From contig CM119266.1 of the NCBI GenBank assembly GCA_051294375.1, positions 10,131,677 to 10,195,676 of the forward strand: a stretch of 64,000 nucleotides of DNA, given 5' to 3'. Source of the stretch: Paraspadella gotoi (taxonomy: Eukaryota; Chaetognatha). The notes below the pieces were generated by a model that worked only from the letters and a program-made list of their open reading frames with translations, did no database searches and was not told the origin of the DNA. The translations under genes were made by a program, and so were the position numbers. Positions 47,448 to 59,643 of the stretch are shown in pieces (within the stretch, counting starts at the first letter, position 1; the number at the start of each line of letters is the position of its first letter).

Positions 47448-47612
47448 TTGGTTTATGATCATATATTATGGTTATTTTTTAATTAAATTCTCCTGGGACT
47501 TTTTTATTTATTTTATTTTTTATTATCACTTTGTTTAATTTCCTTGTTCATTGTTCTTTATTTGTTTATGTATTTGGTTATTGATTATTGTTTTCTTTAT
47601 TAATTTGTCTCT

Positions 47613-47637
47613 NNNNNNNNNNNNNNNNNNNNNNNNN
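47613..47637. other. Assembly gap (25 N)
   Basis: Fixed-length N run after copy B. Confidence 0.99.
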
Positions 47638-47975
47638 TTCGAGGAATAAGGGTAATTCCATTATTTCTTTATATTTTATTTTTATATATTATTATTTTAT
47701 TTTTTTACTTAAGTGCGCTTGTCATCCTCGGGAAACGCAAAACCCCGCTGTGGCTATGTGACGGGAAGATCCCGTACGGAAATAGAGGGCCACATCGGGG
47801 TCCCGGGCGAACATTATCATAAGAACGGCGTTGAGGCAGATAACTACTACAAATTCTTAACGATTATAAATTACTGTAAGTATAAATTATACTATATTGA
47901 AATCTACCTCTATCACATTTAAACTAATCGAACCTTGCGCTTCAACCTTAAAAATAACGTTTACTCAAAATAAAG

Positions 47976-48614
47976 ATGGCTATATCAAATTTGCAATTTC
48001 GTAATGTTTTCATCATTTCTCTTCTCATCTTCGTCGTCAATTTCTTGATCTACAATTCTTTCGGCGCCGAAGAAGCTTCCAACGCCGATCAGACGTCGTC
48101 GCTCCCACAAACTCTCACGTCGGGCGTCCCATCGAATTCCATCGCCGCCCCCCTGTCGGCGCCCTCCCGCATCCTCCTTCGTCTTTACGAAAGCCTCCGC
48201 GGCGCCGGCGCCCGCCTCTTCCTCACCGAGACGAGCGACTTCTTGAAAGCCGCCTCGCCGACGACCAACTGGACGGCGCGTTTTCTCGATCCCGGCGTCT
48301 TCGTCCAACGTTTCGGCGTATTTGGCGAGGACGCCGCCGCTCTAGACTCTGCCCTGGAAGACCTCGACGAGTGCGTGGGGGAGGGGGCGCCGTGCGGCGC
48401 TAAGGTGGACATCAGGCGGCGCGAAGAGGACGGCGTCGTCGTCAATTTCGTCGTCGTCGTCGAGACGAATGAGGACGACGCCGGAGGAGTTTTGAAGTCG
48501 GAACACGTTCCCTTTTATCGATGGAAGAAGATTCGGTTTCGTTCGTACTTTCGACGAGGAAGAGAAGGTCGTGTTGATGGTGATGTTGATGTCGAAAATG
48601 GGTACAACTCATTA
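47976..48614 (+). CDS. Probable first exon of the fukutin-like gene (signal anchor and stem)
   Basis: The ATG at 47976 opens a long frame. Residues 11-29 (VFIISLLIFVVNFLIYNSF) form one hydrophobic segment behind a short N-terminus, as in type II Golgi enzymes. A Ser/Pro-rich stem follows (35-65), then an acidic and Cys-containing region (FGVFGEDAAALDSALEDLDEC). Near residue 187 the better frame shifts by one and reads FGFVRTFDEEEKVVLMV, suggesting an indel. The exon may end at ATGG|GTACAA (about 48600). It lies in a 986-bp contig between two 25-N gaps, upstream of the fukutin-like catalytic exons in the same orientation. That link is inferred from order, not from a splice test. The strong GC content and clean frame support coding. 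Confidence 0.6.
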
Positions 48615-48623
48615 AAAAAATAT

Positions 48624-48648
48624 NNNNNNNNNNNNNNNNNNNNNNNNN
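48624..48648. other. Assembly gap (25 N)
   Basis: Fixed-length N run between the first-exon contig and the next contig. Confidence 0.99.
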
Positions 48649-48880
48649 TGTTATGTTTAGTGATAGAACCGGTTCAATGTAAGCAGTCCCTGAGCTTCTG
48701 TCGGATCAGGGAGGCAACACCGTGTTACAGGCGGGGTTTTAAGCATCCGCAGTCAATCTTACTGCTAAGGCGACCAACCGGCTGGAAACCCCGGACCTTT
48801 GGGTTGAGAAGGCGAATGACATTTGCACTCCGGCACCAATGAGCCAGTGATGTAAACGTTGGTAGGATTTTTAGTCTACG
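48649..48880 (+). repeat. Fold-back element single arm, noisy copy
   Basis: Matches the left arm of the element at 4492 from the TGTTATGT part to the inner GGTGGATTTTAGTC hairpin, with several small indels. The outer end is lost in the N gap. Confidence 0.8.
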
Positions 48881-49451
48881 CACAAAGTTCGATTCTATTA
48901 CATTAAGATATTAAGTTAAGTCTATCAGGTCCTCTGAACTAGGGATATTTACTTTGCGTAGCGTTTAAGGCCCTAAATCGCTGTCTTACAAGATAATAAC
49001 ATAAAACGACCCCGGGAAGTTTGCATTCGTATTCTTCCTCATGATGTTATGATGTACTGCAATTGTCAGGTATTGTAATATTTTTGCCAAGTATCGACGC
49101 ATCGTGTTGAGTGTCGAACCTTACTAAATCTTGTTTGGTCGTCACAAGAGGAAGCTTTTTTCTGTTAATTACCTCTTTAATTATATAGTCAGTTGGGCGA
49201 TCCTCATTTGCCTCCCGTATATCTTTGGCTTGTGGACATGCTAATGTACGTCGTTCACGCAACCGTGACATGGAGATACAGAACTGGAACCGGATCAAAG
49301 ACTGCGGAAGAAATCAGCGAAAATGGAGATCATGCTTTCCATGTTGTTTTTTTTTTTTTTTTTTTTTGAAAAGCCCGTGCCTCTGTCTCTTACCGCCTTT
49401 AAATGCAAACAAATTAAAATAAATTTCAAGACCGACATTTAAAAACTTTAG
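48881..49451. other. Upstream/intronic region of fukutin-like copy 1
   Basis: Noisy version of 56863-57390. Includes a T run at 49348-49366 and the acceptor AACTTTAG at its end. No separate exon could be confirmed. Confidence 0.5.
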
Positions 49452-50823
49452 GCCCACGGACTAATAGATCGGACGGGGAGAGCGAAAAGGACGAACCCTG
49501 GGCGACTTTCACTTCCCGCGAGCCTTCGACCGAATTTTCGTCTGACGGCCGACGACGGCGGGAGAGACGCTCTTCTTCGCTCCGGACGACGTGGATCTCT
49601 TCGTTTGGCAAAAGGAGGCGTCCGAGTTTTAAGGACTGGAAAAGTCGTCGACGGTGGGCGGGTCAACGAAATTGAAGAGGCGACGAGACGGCGACGGCGA
49701 ACGCGACGGCGTAGCGCGCGACTGGCGCGGCGGCAGCATCCCAAAGGCCAACGCCTCACTCGAGACGAGGAAAGGATCGCAAAAGGTCGTGGACGAGTGT
49801 TGGAGACGGTGAAGGAGTTGTTGGCGGAGGTTCGCCTCCGGCCTTTCATTGCAGCAAAGGAGTTTCTGCTAGAATGGTTTCGTCAATGCAGTTACATTCC
49901 GGAGCGACTATGACCTCGACTTTCTTCGGTTTTGGTGGAATGGACGGCGTGGTTAGGGGAGTGTGTGTGAGAGAGAGAGACGAGAGAGAGGAGAGAGAGA
50001 AAGAGAGAGAAGAGAGAAGAGAGAGAGAGGGGAGAGAGAGAGAGAGAGAGAGAGTAGAGGAGAGAGAGAAAGAGAGAGAGAGAAGAGAGAGAGAGAGACA
50101 GAAGAGAGAAGAGAGGAGACGAGAGAGAGAGGAGAGAGTAAGGGCGAACGGAGAGAGAGGAGAGAGAGAGAGAGAGAGAGAATTCATCAATGAACTGGCA
50201 ATCTTCTACTTTTTCTTTGTTCGACATGAAACAGCGCCATTATTCCTTGGATTAAGCTTCACTTACCCTAACGGCTTTGTTTCTTACGCTCCGCCAGCCT
50301 TCCCTCCTCTTTCCCTAACGCTGCTACCGCTTCCAGAACTGTTTATGCTTAATTTTCCGTGAAATGATCCAGAAACAGACACATTATCTTATTTATAATA
50401 TTAATCTTTTTTTTTTTTTGTTCGACTCAGTTAGCGCCCGAGATGATACGCTCCGTTACGGATTTCCTCGTCGCGAAGTTCCATTTTTGGCATCTGGAGC
50501 GTCGTCAATAACGTTCGATCCGGCAAGTTAAACCCACACACGCGATTCTTCTATCACAACAACTCTCGGGCTTGCACGTTGACGTATTTGCTCATGGCTC
50601 TGAGGAGGAAGACGGCACTTCCGAGTTTGTGAAACCGGGTCCCTACTACGACTTCACCGTCCGGGTCTGCTCCGCCGAACTTCACAGGGGTTCTGGTCTA
50701 CAGTGCCTTGGTTTCCGAACGAGGAGATCGGACTACGAATGCTCAAAGTCTGGTGGGAAAGGGCTATATGCGTCCCAAGGAAAAAAAAGGAATATCTTGA
50801 TACAATCCCGTAATCCGTTTTAG
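49452..50823 (+). pseudogene. Fukutin-like catalytic exons, broken copy (probable assembly artefact)
   Basis: Exon blocks at about 49452-49948 and 50431-50823 match the intact exons at 57391-57859 and 58230-58602, but many small insertions break every long frame. A GA-rich intron block lies at 49967-50181. Recognisable fragments include FVKPGPYYDFTVRVCSAELH. The breaks are of the same density inside and outside the exons, which points to uncorrected long-read sequence, not decay. Confidence 0.75.
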
Positions 50824-51400
50824 TGAACGACCAAAGAGATGTCAACTGTATTATTTTTTCAACGCGATAACTCAGCTGGTACCTTTTTAAATTTCTCTTT
50901 TTTATTACGCAGAATGTCATAGATCTTTTTTTTAATTTTTAAAGAGTTTTTTAAACCAGAATGTAAAAACGGTGCCGATCCATGAATCTGTAATTCAAAA
51001 CACTACAACTATCAAAACCGAGTTTTAAAAGTTAATGCAACACTTTTCTAAAGTAGCGGTTGTTTTGTATTTTAGTTGAATTACAATATTAATTTTAACA
51101 TTATTTGTAAATCGCTTAGGGAAGAAAGAAAGAAGGAAAGAAAAAAAAGAAATTGCAGAAGAAATAAACAGTTGAAAATGAAATTAAAACATTTAGTAAG
51201 AAATTAAAATATATTAGTTTTTTAATGGTTTACAACAAATGATAAACTGTTTTTAACTTTGAAAAAGTACGAAAAGATTTTGGTGCATTTAAAAATCAAA
51301 CACTACAATCGAAAGAAACAATCAACTTTACAACTGTGAATAAACAAGTTTGAGAAAGACATGCCGGATCTGCCCACGATCATACGTAGTAATTGATTAT
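50824..51400. other. 3' flank of fukutin-like copy 1
   Basis: AT-rich sequence with A runs. No further gene. Confidence 0.5.
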
Positions 51401-51621
51401 GGAAGAGACATAAATTATTGTTATGTGTTAATGACAGAACCGTTCAATATAAGCAGTCGCTGAGCTTCGGATCAGGCTGTAACACTGTGTTAACAGCGGG
51501 TAAGCGCCCCGTCCCTCTTAACTGCTAGGCGGCCACCGGGCTAGAACCCCGGCCTTTGGGTGGGAGGCGAATGACTTGCCTCTGGCAACAATGGCGCGTT
51601 GGGATTGATTTTAGCTACCAT
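51401..51621 (+). repeat. Fold-back element single arm, noisy copy
   Basis: Counterpart of the arm at 59141, with several indels. Confidence 0.8.
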
Positions 51622-51902
51622 GTTATAATTAATAATTAATTAAAATTATCAAGATCGCGGCATTGTAGCTCAAGAATTTGTTGTGTGTTTAGTTCTTTCG
51701 TCTGACGACGACTAAAAGCAACGAACGACCATGATGGCGATGGTGACGACGATAACAACAACATCGATTAATGATGTTTTTTACATAATAATAAGTTGAC
51801 TGAGCGAACAAGATTGGGGACGGGAGCCGACAAAGTTAATTATAGAAAAAAAATAAACATGCGTAAGGTTCCTTTAGTCAAATCATTCACGATTAAGATT
51901 TC

Positions 51903-53294
51903 AAGCGGGCGACCGACCTTTGTGCATATTTTCCCTCACCTTTCCAACGGTGCGAACCTGAAAGCCAAAAGGACTAAATTCAACAATCTCCATATAGCCC
52001 AAATGAGGACATCCGCCATCCACGGCGAGATGCGCCCGCCGACTGTTGCCGATCAACTGGTAAAAGGTGAATCATGAAGACTTCCTCGTATCTTTGGTGG
52101 GATCAAGTGTCCGGTATCGTCACGCTGAGATTCCAAAACTGTCTCGCGTCCGACGGTCGTTTTCAAAAAGGCTATCTTACCTGCAGTCTTCTAGTTTTTC
52201 GCGTTCTTTCTTCTCCCTCATAAACGTTGTCTTTGGTGGGCTGAAACCTCTCCAATTCTTTCCGAATTCTCTTTCAAAGAGTCCGCTTATTGTGCTTATG
52301 ATGCTTCGAATTAATCACACGGAGAGTCCCTGCCACCTCCGAGTGTTGCGCAGACTGGGCTTGCACTGCCGCAAAACCTTCTCACAATCTTTCATCCGAC
52401 GCAGCCTTCTCAAGCACTTCCGCCGCCCTTCCACTATCTCGCAATTGCATCTCGACACGTGAGTAGAGTCCATCCATTTTTTGTTTGCGATATGCTCGCT
52501 GGTCCATTCGGGCCAATCATGGCGCTGCAGTTTTTTGGAATGAAATACTTCGTGGCGTATGATCGTAGGACAGTCGATTCCGACGGAAGGAGTGAGGAAC
52601 AAAAAAATGATCATCGTTGGAGTCTTGATGTTGTTAGACTGTGGCCATCCATGTCTGGCACAATTATGGGGAAAACGGCAGCGGCCAAGCAAAATTCTTT
52701 AAGCCTGAATCGTAAGGCTGGCTTCGTCGAGTAAATAACAGCCGTTCGGCCAATAAGGCAGCCACTCCCGTTTGAAAATGATTGGCATAACCCTTTGTTT
52801 TCCGCAAGAATTCGGCCCGAAATCTTCAGAATGATATCTTCAGCGTCCAAGAAGAAGGCGAATCGTTTTGTTCAATTTGACGCTTTCCTGGCTAGAAATT
52901 GGAAGAAGACGGACCTCGTGCCTCTGTGAAATTGGCTGACGATTATCTTTTTCGACAGACTCGACGCAGGCGGCTCCCGCGTGATCTTTTCCGCAGTGCC
53001 AGCTCGAAGAACTCTTTTTTGATCAAAAATAGTCGGTCGAATCCGATTGAAGGCAGCGGGCAAGCAACTCCTCTCCTCTTCGATTATCCTCGTGGCCACC
53101 GGACCGTCCAGATATTGACGACCGCGACGAAGATCTGGAAGATCATGAAAGGACGTAGGAGGAGAAAGATGACGCAGGAGCCAGAGGCAGAGGCGGACGC
53201 GGTTTCTGCGTCGGCGTCAGCGCGGCGTCCGCGGCGCAAATAGCGGGGCGGCGCCGTTGGATGCGTCGTCGATTCCACGGAAGGAATTAAACAT
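51903..53294 (-). pseudogene. DEG/ENaC-type channel gene, broken copy (probable assembly artefact)
   Basis: Same sequence as the intact gene at 59644-60936, with insertions that split it into pieces of at most 125 residues. Pieces such as MKDCEKVLRQCKPS and HDWPEWT remain readable. The start ATG position is conserved at 53294. Read as a noisy duplicate rather than a true pseudogene, for the reasons given for the whole segment. Confidence 0.75.
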
Positions 53295-56200
53295 TTTTCT
53301 TTGAGAAATCTGGTCAGTAGAAAAATAATCAACATGGGTTGCGGAAAATAAATACCGCTCACTTCGTTATGGGCCAGATCGCTTCGATAAAACAGCTATG
53401 GATACTGACGTACATAGCGCCTATATTAAAAGTTTTTTTGTGTCAAATACTTCACAGAAGGAATATAAATTTTTCAACCTAGAAATTTTAATAATAAACG
53501 TTATATACATATTTAGTTAAGTTAGCGGAAAAATTGATAAGAATTAATTAATAAAAATGCGTAACTTAAAACTGTGTTATTGCAAATATTGTTGGTGCAG
53601 TATTTCGATTTTTTTTTTGGCTTACCATGAGTGAATGCAGTCATTTTAAATTTAAATAGAACTTCGTACATACGTAGAAATCGGCCCAGCTATGTTTTCT
53701 TCATAAATAGGACCGCTTGCCAAACAAAGTTCGTCAACCGTTGGAGTGAAAGAGTGTGCGACGGATAGATGATGGATGGATTATTGGATATATACAATCT
53801 CGGAGTTTAATTTCCCTCAATGGGCTAAATAGAAATAGTTAGATTTGGATAATGCCATTCTTAAATACGGATTTGGTTTCTCTATCGATGCTGTTATACT
53901 AAAATAATTTAAGGAATTAGGATAACGCGGGTGATATGGAAAGGGACTTTATTGTGTAAATTTGGGCTAGCGAACGAGTATGATGTTTTAAAAAAAAGGG
54001 TTTTAGATTTATAGTAAGAAATGCGATAAATTTTCTCATACGTTATGTCAACTTCATTATTATTTTTTGTTTTATTAGTAAAAAAAAAACCAAAAACAAA
54101 ATAACGAACTTTTTTTCTCCCTAATTATTTTTGTTTTGGCTAATCTTTTCTCATTTTTCCGTTTTTTAAGTGGTTTAGAATTCGCCGAAGCCTCTTGCGT
54201 CGCCAAGTCTAAAATGGGAGTTCTGGACAACTTTGTCAATGAAGAAGGAAAAGTGGTCCAGGGTACGGGGGAAGTTTCTTGAAAGTGGGTCGTTAGGGAA
54301 GAGAGTAGGGTTTGAGTTTGAGAAGGGGAAAAAGGGGTACAAAGTATCGGGAAATGGCAAAGGGACGAAAGAAATTTGGGGGGGAGGGGGAAAGGATTTT
54401 AGGTGAGTTTTTTTGAGGCTAAAAATGAAATGGAAATGCGTGCGGGGTTGACAGAGGAAGGAAAGAGAAGAGAAAACGCGCCGTGGGCGTTGAAAAGAAT
54501 ATTAAGGGAAAAGGGAGGTGGGGAGGGGCGGGTTAAAATTTAAATGGAGATGGGGGGGGTAAGTCTCGGGAGTATATTCGGGGATGAATAAACCATACAG
54601 GATTGAAAATGAATTTAAAAATAAAGTTACTAATAAAGTTAATACTAATACGATCGGTGACCGAAAGGAAGTTAAGTGTAATCACTGTTATGCACTAACT
54701 GCACTAATCAAGTAATGGCATTTATCTTTCTACTTTAAAAATTATCTTTAGTAATAATTGCAAAAATAAGTGGCATATTAGCTCGTATTTTGCCTTTGCC
54801 TCTCCTTTCCTAAAGGAGGATGATTCGCGGTTTTTTAAAAAATTAAAGGCAGAAATCAACAGGAAAGCAGAAACTAATTTATAGAATTTTGGCGACAAAA
54901 AAAAATCATTAAAATCGATTATTTTTTTATTTTGAAAGTTCATTGACTCCGCGATTACGTTAGTGATAAAACTTAATTATTCTTCATGGATTATTGGTAC
55001 TAATCTTTGAGTGTGATAAATAAGGGGCAAGCACTGAGGGTAAAAATTTGATGATGTTAGGAAAACTAGAACAGCGATTTTTTTTTAAATAGAGACCGGT
55101 TTGTTGAGTTTTGAATTGTGCTTTATGAAAGTAAAAAAAAGTGCTAAAATTTTGTTTTAAAGGTTTATTGAGGATTTTACCGGTTAACGCGTGGAGCCGA
55201 GCTAGTGTTTTCTGACTTGGCTATTTATTTATAGAGATTCGAGAATGTAAATTTAGTAATATTTATTGGTAGTAGACATAACATTGAGCGTGAGACGTTA
55301 AAGCAAGTAGAAGGGAGACTATTTCTAAAGATATAACAAAAAAAAAAGGAACTTATAAAAATAGTCAACTTAAGCTTAAACGATAAATTACAAAATATCA
55401 TTTTAATGCTTACCGACCTGTCAACAGAATGCGATTGGTAACTTAATGCCTCGTAGTTTTAGGTAAGCAGCAATCTCTTTTAATATCTTTGGTTAAAGGC
55501 AAGCAATGCATAAAGGACTTAACCAATCAGAGAGCGACCTTTTTAAAATACTTGATGCAATTCAGTATACTTTCGTAAGGCAACAAAAATATCGAATTGC
55601 AAAGTAATAAATAAGGGCCATAAACAATCCGAGAGAGCTAATCTCGTAACAATAAAAAATTTAACAAAGGTTAATTTTAAAACGAGACGTTTGTGGAAGT
55701 AAAAAGGGCGTCATAAACTAATGTCGTCGTGACTTTTTAACGTTAAAAAAATTATAGGAAGAGAAAATGCATGATCCGCAGGCGTTTTGTGCGCTTATAA
55801 AATGACGTAGAAACTCGGGCGCTGAATAAAATATCTGAACTAGTATTAAGGCTTTAAGCATTGACAATGGGATTTTACAAGCGAGAGAGAGATTAATGAA
55901 GGACAGAGGTTAATACTAAATTTTTTAAATAATCTCCTTTGAATTTGATGTCTCTTTCACAACTAAATATAATATAATATAATATAATATGAAATTGGTA
56001 CAACAATATAAAAATTATCCATTTCATTTAATAAATAAGCTATCCTTAATAGCTTTAATATATATTTTTTTTTTTGAAGAAGGCAGTAAAATAACTCTCG
56101 TGGGGAGAGAGCGCTGGATCGAGGGCGAGAAACCCGCGCCCGTGAATGGATATAATGAGGGGAGACCGCGGAGATTAAAACGATAGGCTCGACGATTTTA

Positions 56201-56828
56201 AGTAGGCTGTTGTGGGTGAGAGGCTTAACGAGATCGTGATTTGGGCGAGCAGCAAAGGAGGGCTCGGAGCGGAGAGGGGCAATGTTTGTCGGAAGGGGGC
56301 AAGCATTAGATATAAAACGCGTGAGAAGCTAAGAGGTTTTGAGATTGAAATAACAAATAATTGTGAAAGCAGGATATTAGTCTTATTACTATTCGTGAGA
56401 ATTGTAGGTTAAGGGTCATAGTGCCCCTTTTTTTTGAACCCTTAAGATGGCAGAAATGAAAACAAACTGGCAGGGGGGAAGCTCTGAACAAGACTAAGGA
56501 TGTAAATTGGTGTAATGCGGAGAGGGAAAGTGTGTGGTCTGGTGTATTTAAAATGGTGTAGCATAGGAGTTTATGTAGGAAGCGGAAGTGAAAACCAAAA
56601 AAAAATGAATGTGGATAGAACGCGTGGGAAGAGGAAGAGAAATTGAGGGTTGGAATTTTAAAAAAAATAACGCTAGTCGTAAATTCGCGATAGAGGGCGC
56701 TGAGACGGGAATGAGGGGGAGCTCAGGGGGGGGGCCAGGGGGAGGGCGAGGCGAGATTTAAAATGCAGGCCATTGATGTAAAAAAGAAAAAAAAAAATTG
56801 CAGGAGCGTGCATCGATGGGGCTGAGCG
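53295..56828. other. Intergenic, copy 1
   Basis: AT-rich with G-rich patches (54320-54560, GGGGGAGGGGG words; 56700-56750). No open frame shared with copy 2 has protein character. The block 55161-55680 is unique to this copy. Confidence 0.55.
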
Positions 56829-56865
56829 CTGATGAACGGTTGGTGGATTTTAGTCCACCACAGTT
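56829..56865 (+). repeat. Inner fragment of fold-back arm
   Basis: GCTGATGAACGG and the GGTGGATTTTAGTCCACC hairpin only. It marks the junction between copy 1 and copy 2 of the tandem segment. Confidence 0.8.
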
Positions 56866-57390
56866 CATTTATTTACATTAAGTATTAAGTAAGCTATCAA
56901 GTCTCTGACTAGGGATATACTTTGGTAGGTTAAGGCCTTAATCCGTCTTACAAGATAATAACATAAAACGACCCGGGGATGTTTCATTCTATTCTCTCTC
57001 ATGATGTTATGATGTACTGCAATTTGTCAGGTATTGTAATATTGTTGCCATTTCGACGCGTGTTGAGTGTCGACCTTACTAAATCTGTTTGGTCGTCACA
57101 AGAGCGAAGCTTTTTTCTTTATTACTCTTTAATTATATAGCAGTGTGGCGATCCTCAATTTGCCTCCCGTATATCTTTGGCTTGGAACAGCTATGTACTC
57201 GTTCACCAACGCGTGACAGGAGATACAGAACTGGAACCGGATCAAAGACTGCGGGAAGAAATCACCGAAATGGAATCATGCTTTCGTTTCGTTTTTTGTT
57301 TTTTTTTTTTTTTGAAAAGCCCTCCTCTGTCTCTTCCCGCTTTAAAATCAAAACAAATAAAATAAATTTAACCGACATTTAAAAACTTAG
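56866..57390. other. Upstream/intronic region of fukutin-like copy 2
   Basis: It ends in AAAACTTAG, the acceptor of the first catalytic exon. A short open frame at 57177-57300 (MAWNSYVLVHQRV...) might be part of another exon, but no splice pair was found. T run at 57295-57314. Confidence 0.4.
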
Positions 57391-57610
57391 GCCACGGCTA
57401 TAGATGGACGGGAAGCGAAAAGGACGACCTGGGCGACTTTCAACTTCCCGCCGAAGCCTTCGACGATTTTCGTCTGACGCCGACGACGGCGGGAGAGACG
57501 CTCTTCTTCGCTCCGGACGACGTGGATCTCTTCGTTTGGCAAAAGGAGGCGTCCGAGTTTAAGGACTGCAAAGTCGTCGACGGTAGGCGGGTCAACGAAT
57601 TGAGCAGAGG

Positions 57611-57651
<41 letters not shown>

Positions 57652-57859
57652 CGGCGGCACATCCCAAAGGCCAACGCCTCACCGACGAGGAAAGGATCGA
57701 AAAGGTCGTGACGGTGTTGACGACGGTGAAGGAGTTGTTGGCGGAGGTTCGCCTCCGGCCTTTCATCAGCAAAGGAGTTCTGCTAGGATGGTTTCGTCAA
57801 TGCAGTTACATTCCGGGCGACTATGACCTCGACTTCTTCGGTTTTGGTGGAATGGACGC
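57391..57859 (+). CDS. Fukutin-like (LicD/nucleotidyltransferase family) catalytic exon 1
   Basis: The acceptor is AAAAACTTAG at 57390 and the donor is GACGC|GTGAGT. The frame is open across the exon. Key region near the end: [20 protein letters not shown] followed by GDYDLDFF. This is the fukutin / C. elegans W02B3.4-type signature (small residue, LLGW-x-RQC-x-IP, then D-x-D), and the D-x-D acids are expected to bind metal and nucleotide sugar. Fukutin and relatives are Golgi enzymes; human fukutin and FKRP transfer ribitol-phosphate in O-mannosyl glycan synthesis. The substrate here is unknown. A (GGCGAC)n hexanucleotide run (57608-57651) encodes a Gly-Asp repeat. Exon 2 joins in phase (GC|T). 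Confidence 0.8.
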
Positions 57860-58229
<370 letters not shown>

Positions 58230-58602
58230 TTACCCCGAGATGATACGCCGTTCGGTTTCTCGTCGCGAAGTCCATTTTTGGCATCTGGGCGTCGTCAAAT
58301 ACGGTTTCGATCCGGCAAAGTTAAACCACAACGGATTCTTCTATCACTACAACATCTCGGGCTTGCACGTCGACGTTTGGCTCATGGCTCCGAGGAGGGA
58401 ACACGGCACTTCCGAGTTTGTGACCGGAGTCCCCTACTACGACTTCACCGTCCGGGTCTGCTCCGCCGAACTTCACGGGGTCTTGGTTCACGTGCCTTGT
58501 TCCGACGAGGAGACGGACAGAATGCTCAAAGTTCTGGTGGGAAAGGGCTATATGCGTCCCAAGGAAAAAAAGGAATATCTGATACATCCCGTATCCGTTT
58601 AG
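58230..58602 (+). CDS. Fukutin-like catalytic exon 2 (C-terminus)
   Basis: Joined to exon 1 in phase it continues [14 protein letters not shown], then WHLGVVKYGFDP and GLHVDVWLM. The second D-x-D-like site (HVDVW) followed by a hydrophobic strand matches the IDLF/VDLF strand of fukutin-family domains. It ends with YEEVY-free basic sequence KGYMRPKEKKEYLIHPVSV and TAG at 58602. It faces the channel gene at 59644, with about 1 kb and one fold-back arm between. An earlier exon is expected at 47976-48614, which would make the physical gene much shorter if the extra tandem copy is an artefact. Confidence 0.78.
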
Positions 58603-59140
58603 TGAACACCAATGAGATTCAAGTATTATTTTTTCAACGGATAACTCAGCTGGTACCTTAAATTTCTCTTTTTTATTACGCAGAATGTATAGATCTTTTT
58701 TTTAATTTTAAAGCTTTTTTAACCAAATGATAAAAACGGTCCGATCCATGAATCTGTAATTCAACTACAACTATCAAACCCAGTTTTAAAAGTTAATGCA
58801 GCACTTTTCTAAAGTACGTTGTTTGTATTTAGTTGAATTACATATATTAATTTTTACATTATTGTAAATTGCTTAGGGAAGAAAGAAAGAAGGAAAGAAA
58901 AAAAAGAATTCAGAAAAAAATAAAAGTTGAAAATGAAATTAAAAATTTAGTAAGAAAAAAAATTATAAGTTTTTAATGGTTTACAACAATGATAAAATGT
59001 TTTTACTTGAAAAAGTCGAAAATTTTGTCTTTAAATCAAACACTACAAATCGAAAGAAACAATACAACTTTACAATGTGAATAAACAAGTTTGAGAAAAC
59101 AATGCCGGATCTGCCCACGATCATACGTAGTAATTGATTA
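58603..59140. other. 3' flank of fukutin-like gene
   Basis: AT-rich with A runs and AATAAA-like words near 58917-58924 that may serve polyadenylation. No gene. Confidence 0.4.
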
Positions 59141-59373
59141 TGAAGAGACAGTAATTATTGTTATGTGTTAATGACAGAACCGTTCAATATAAGCAGTCCC
59201 TGAGCTTCGGATCAGGCTGTAACACTGTGTTACAGGCGGGTTAAGCGCCCCGTCCCTCTTAACTGCTAGGCGGCCACCGGGCTAGAACCCCGGACCTTTG
59301 GGATGGGAGGCGAATGACTTGCCTCTGGCACCAATGGCCGCGTTGGTGGATTTTAGACTACCATAATTAAATA
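59141..59373 (+). repeat. Fold-back element single arm
   Basis: Begins TGAAGAGACAGTAATTATTG and keeps all arm landmarks of the element at 4492, ending at the GGTGGATTTTAGACTACC inner hairpin. No inverted partner lies within the next 1 kb, so one arm moved or survived alone. Confidence 0.88.
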
Positions 59374-59643
59374 ATTAAATAATTAATTAAAATTAATCAG
59401 ATCCGGCATTGTTAGCTCAAATTTGTTTGTTTTAGGTCTTTTCGTCAATGACGACGACAAAAGCAACAACGACCATGATGGCGATGGTGACGACGATAAC
59501 AACAACATCGATTAATTGATGTTTTTTACATAATATAAGTGACTGAGCGACAAGATTGTGGGGACGGACCGACAAAGTTAATTATAGAAAAAAAAATCAT
59601 ACAGTAAGGTTCCTTTAGTCACAATACATTCACGATTAAGATT

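Larger units (their letters stand above)
29116..47612. repeat. Large duplicated segment, copy B
   Basis: It begins at the counterpart of about 10100. To about 36050 it carries frequent 1-3 bp indels and shortened microsatellites relative to copy A. From about 36050 to 47612 it is essentially identical, except for a CT tract (44378-44455) that is ~18 bp longer and more interrupted. It ends at the same base as copy A. Confidence 0.95.
48865..56828. repeat. Tandem segment, copy 1 (insertion-rich)
   Basis: Landmark order is the same as 56840-63828, but this copy is about 440 bp longer through scattered 1-3 bp insertions, plus one ~520-bp block (55161-55680) absent from copy 2. All coding frames are broken here and intact in copy 2. 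Confidence 0.92.

Noticed and set aside
49452-53294. True pseudogenes of the fukutin-like and channel genes
   Set aside because: Indel density is the same in coding and non-coding sequence and is insertion-biased, pointing to uncorrected reads rather than decay; kept only as a labelled broken copy.
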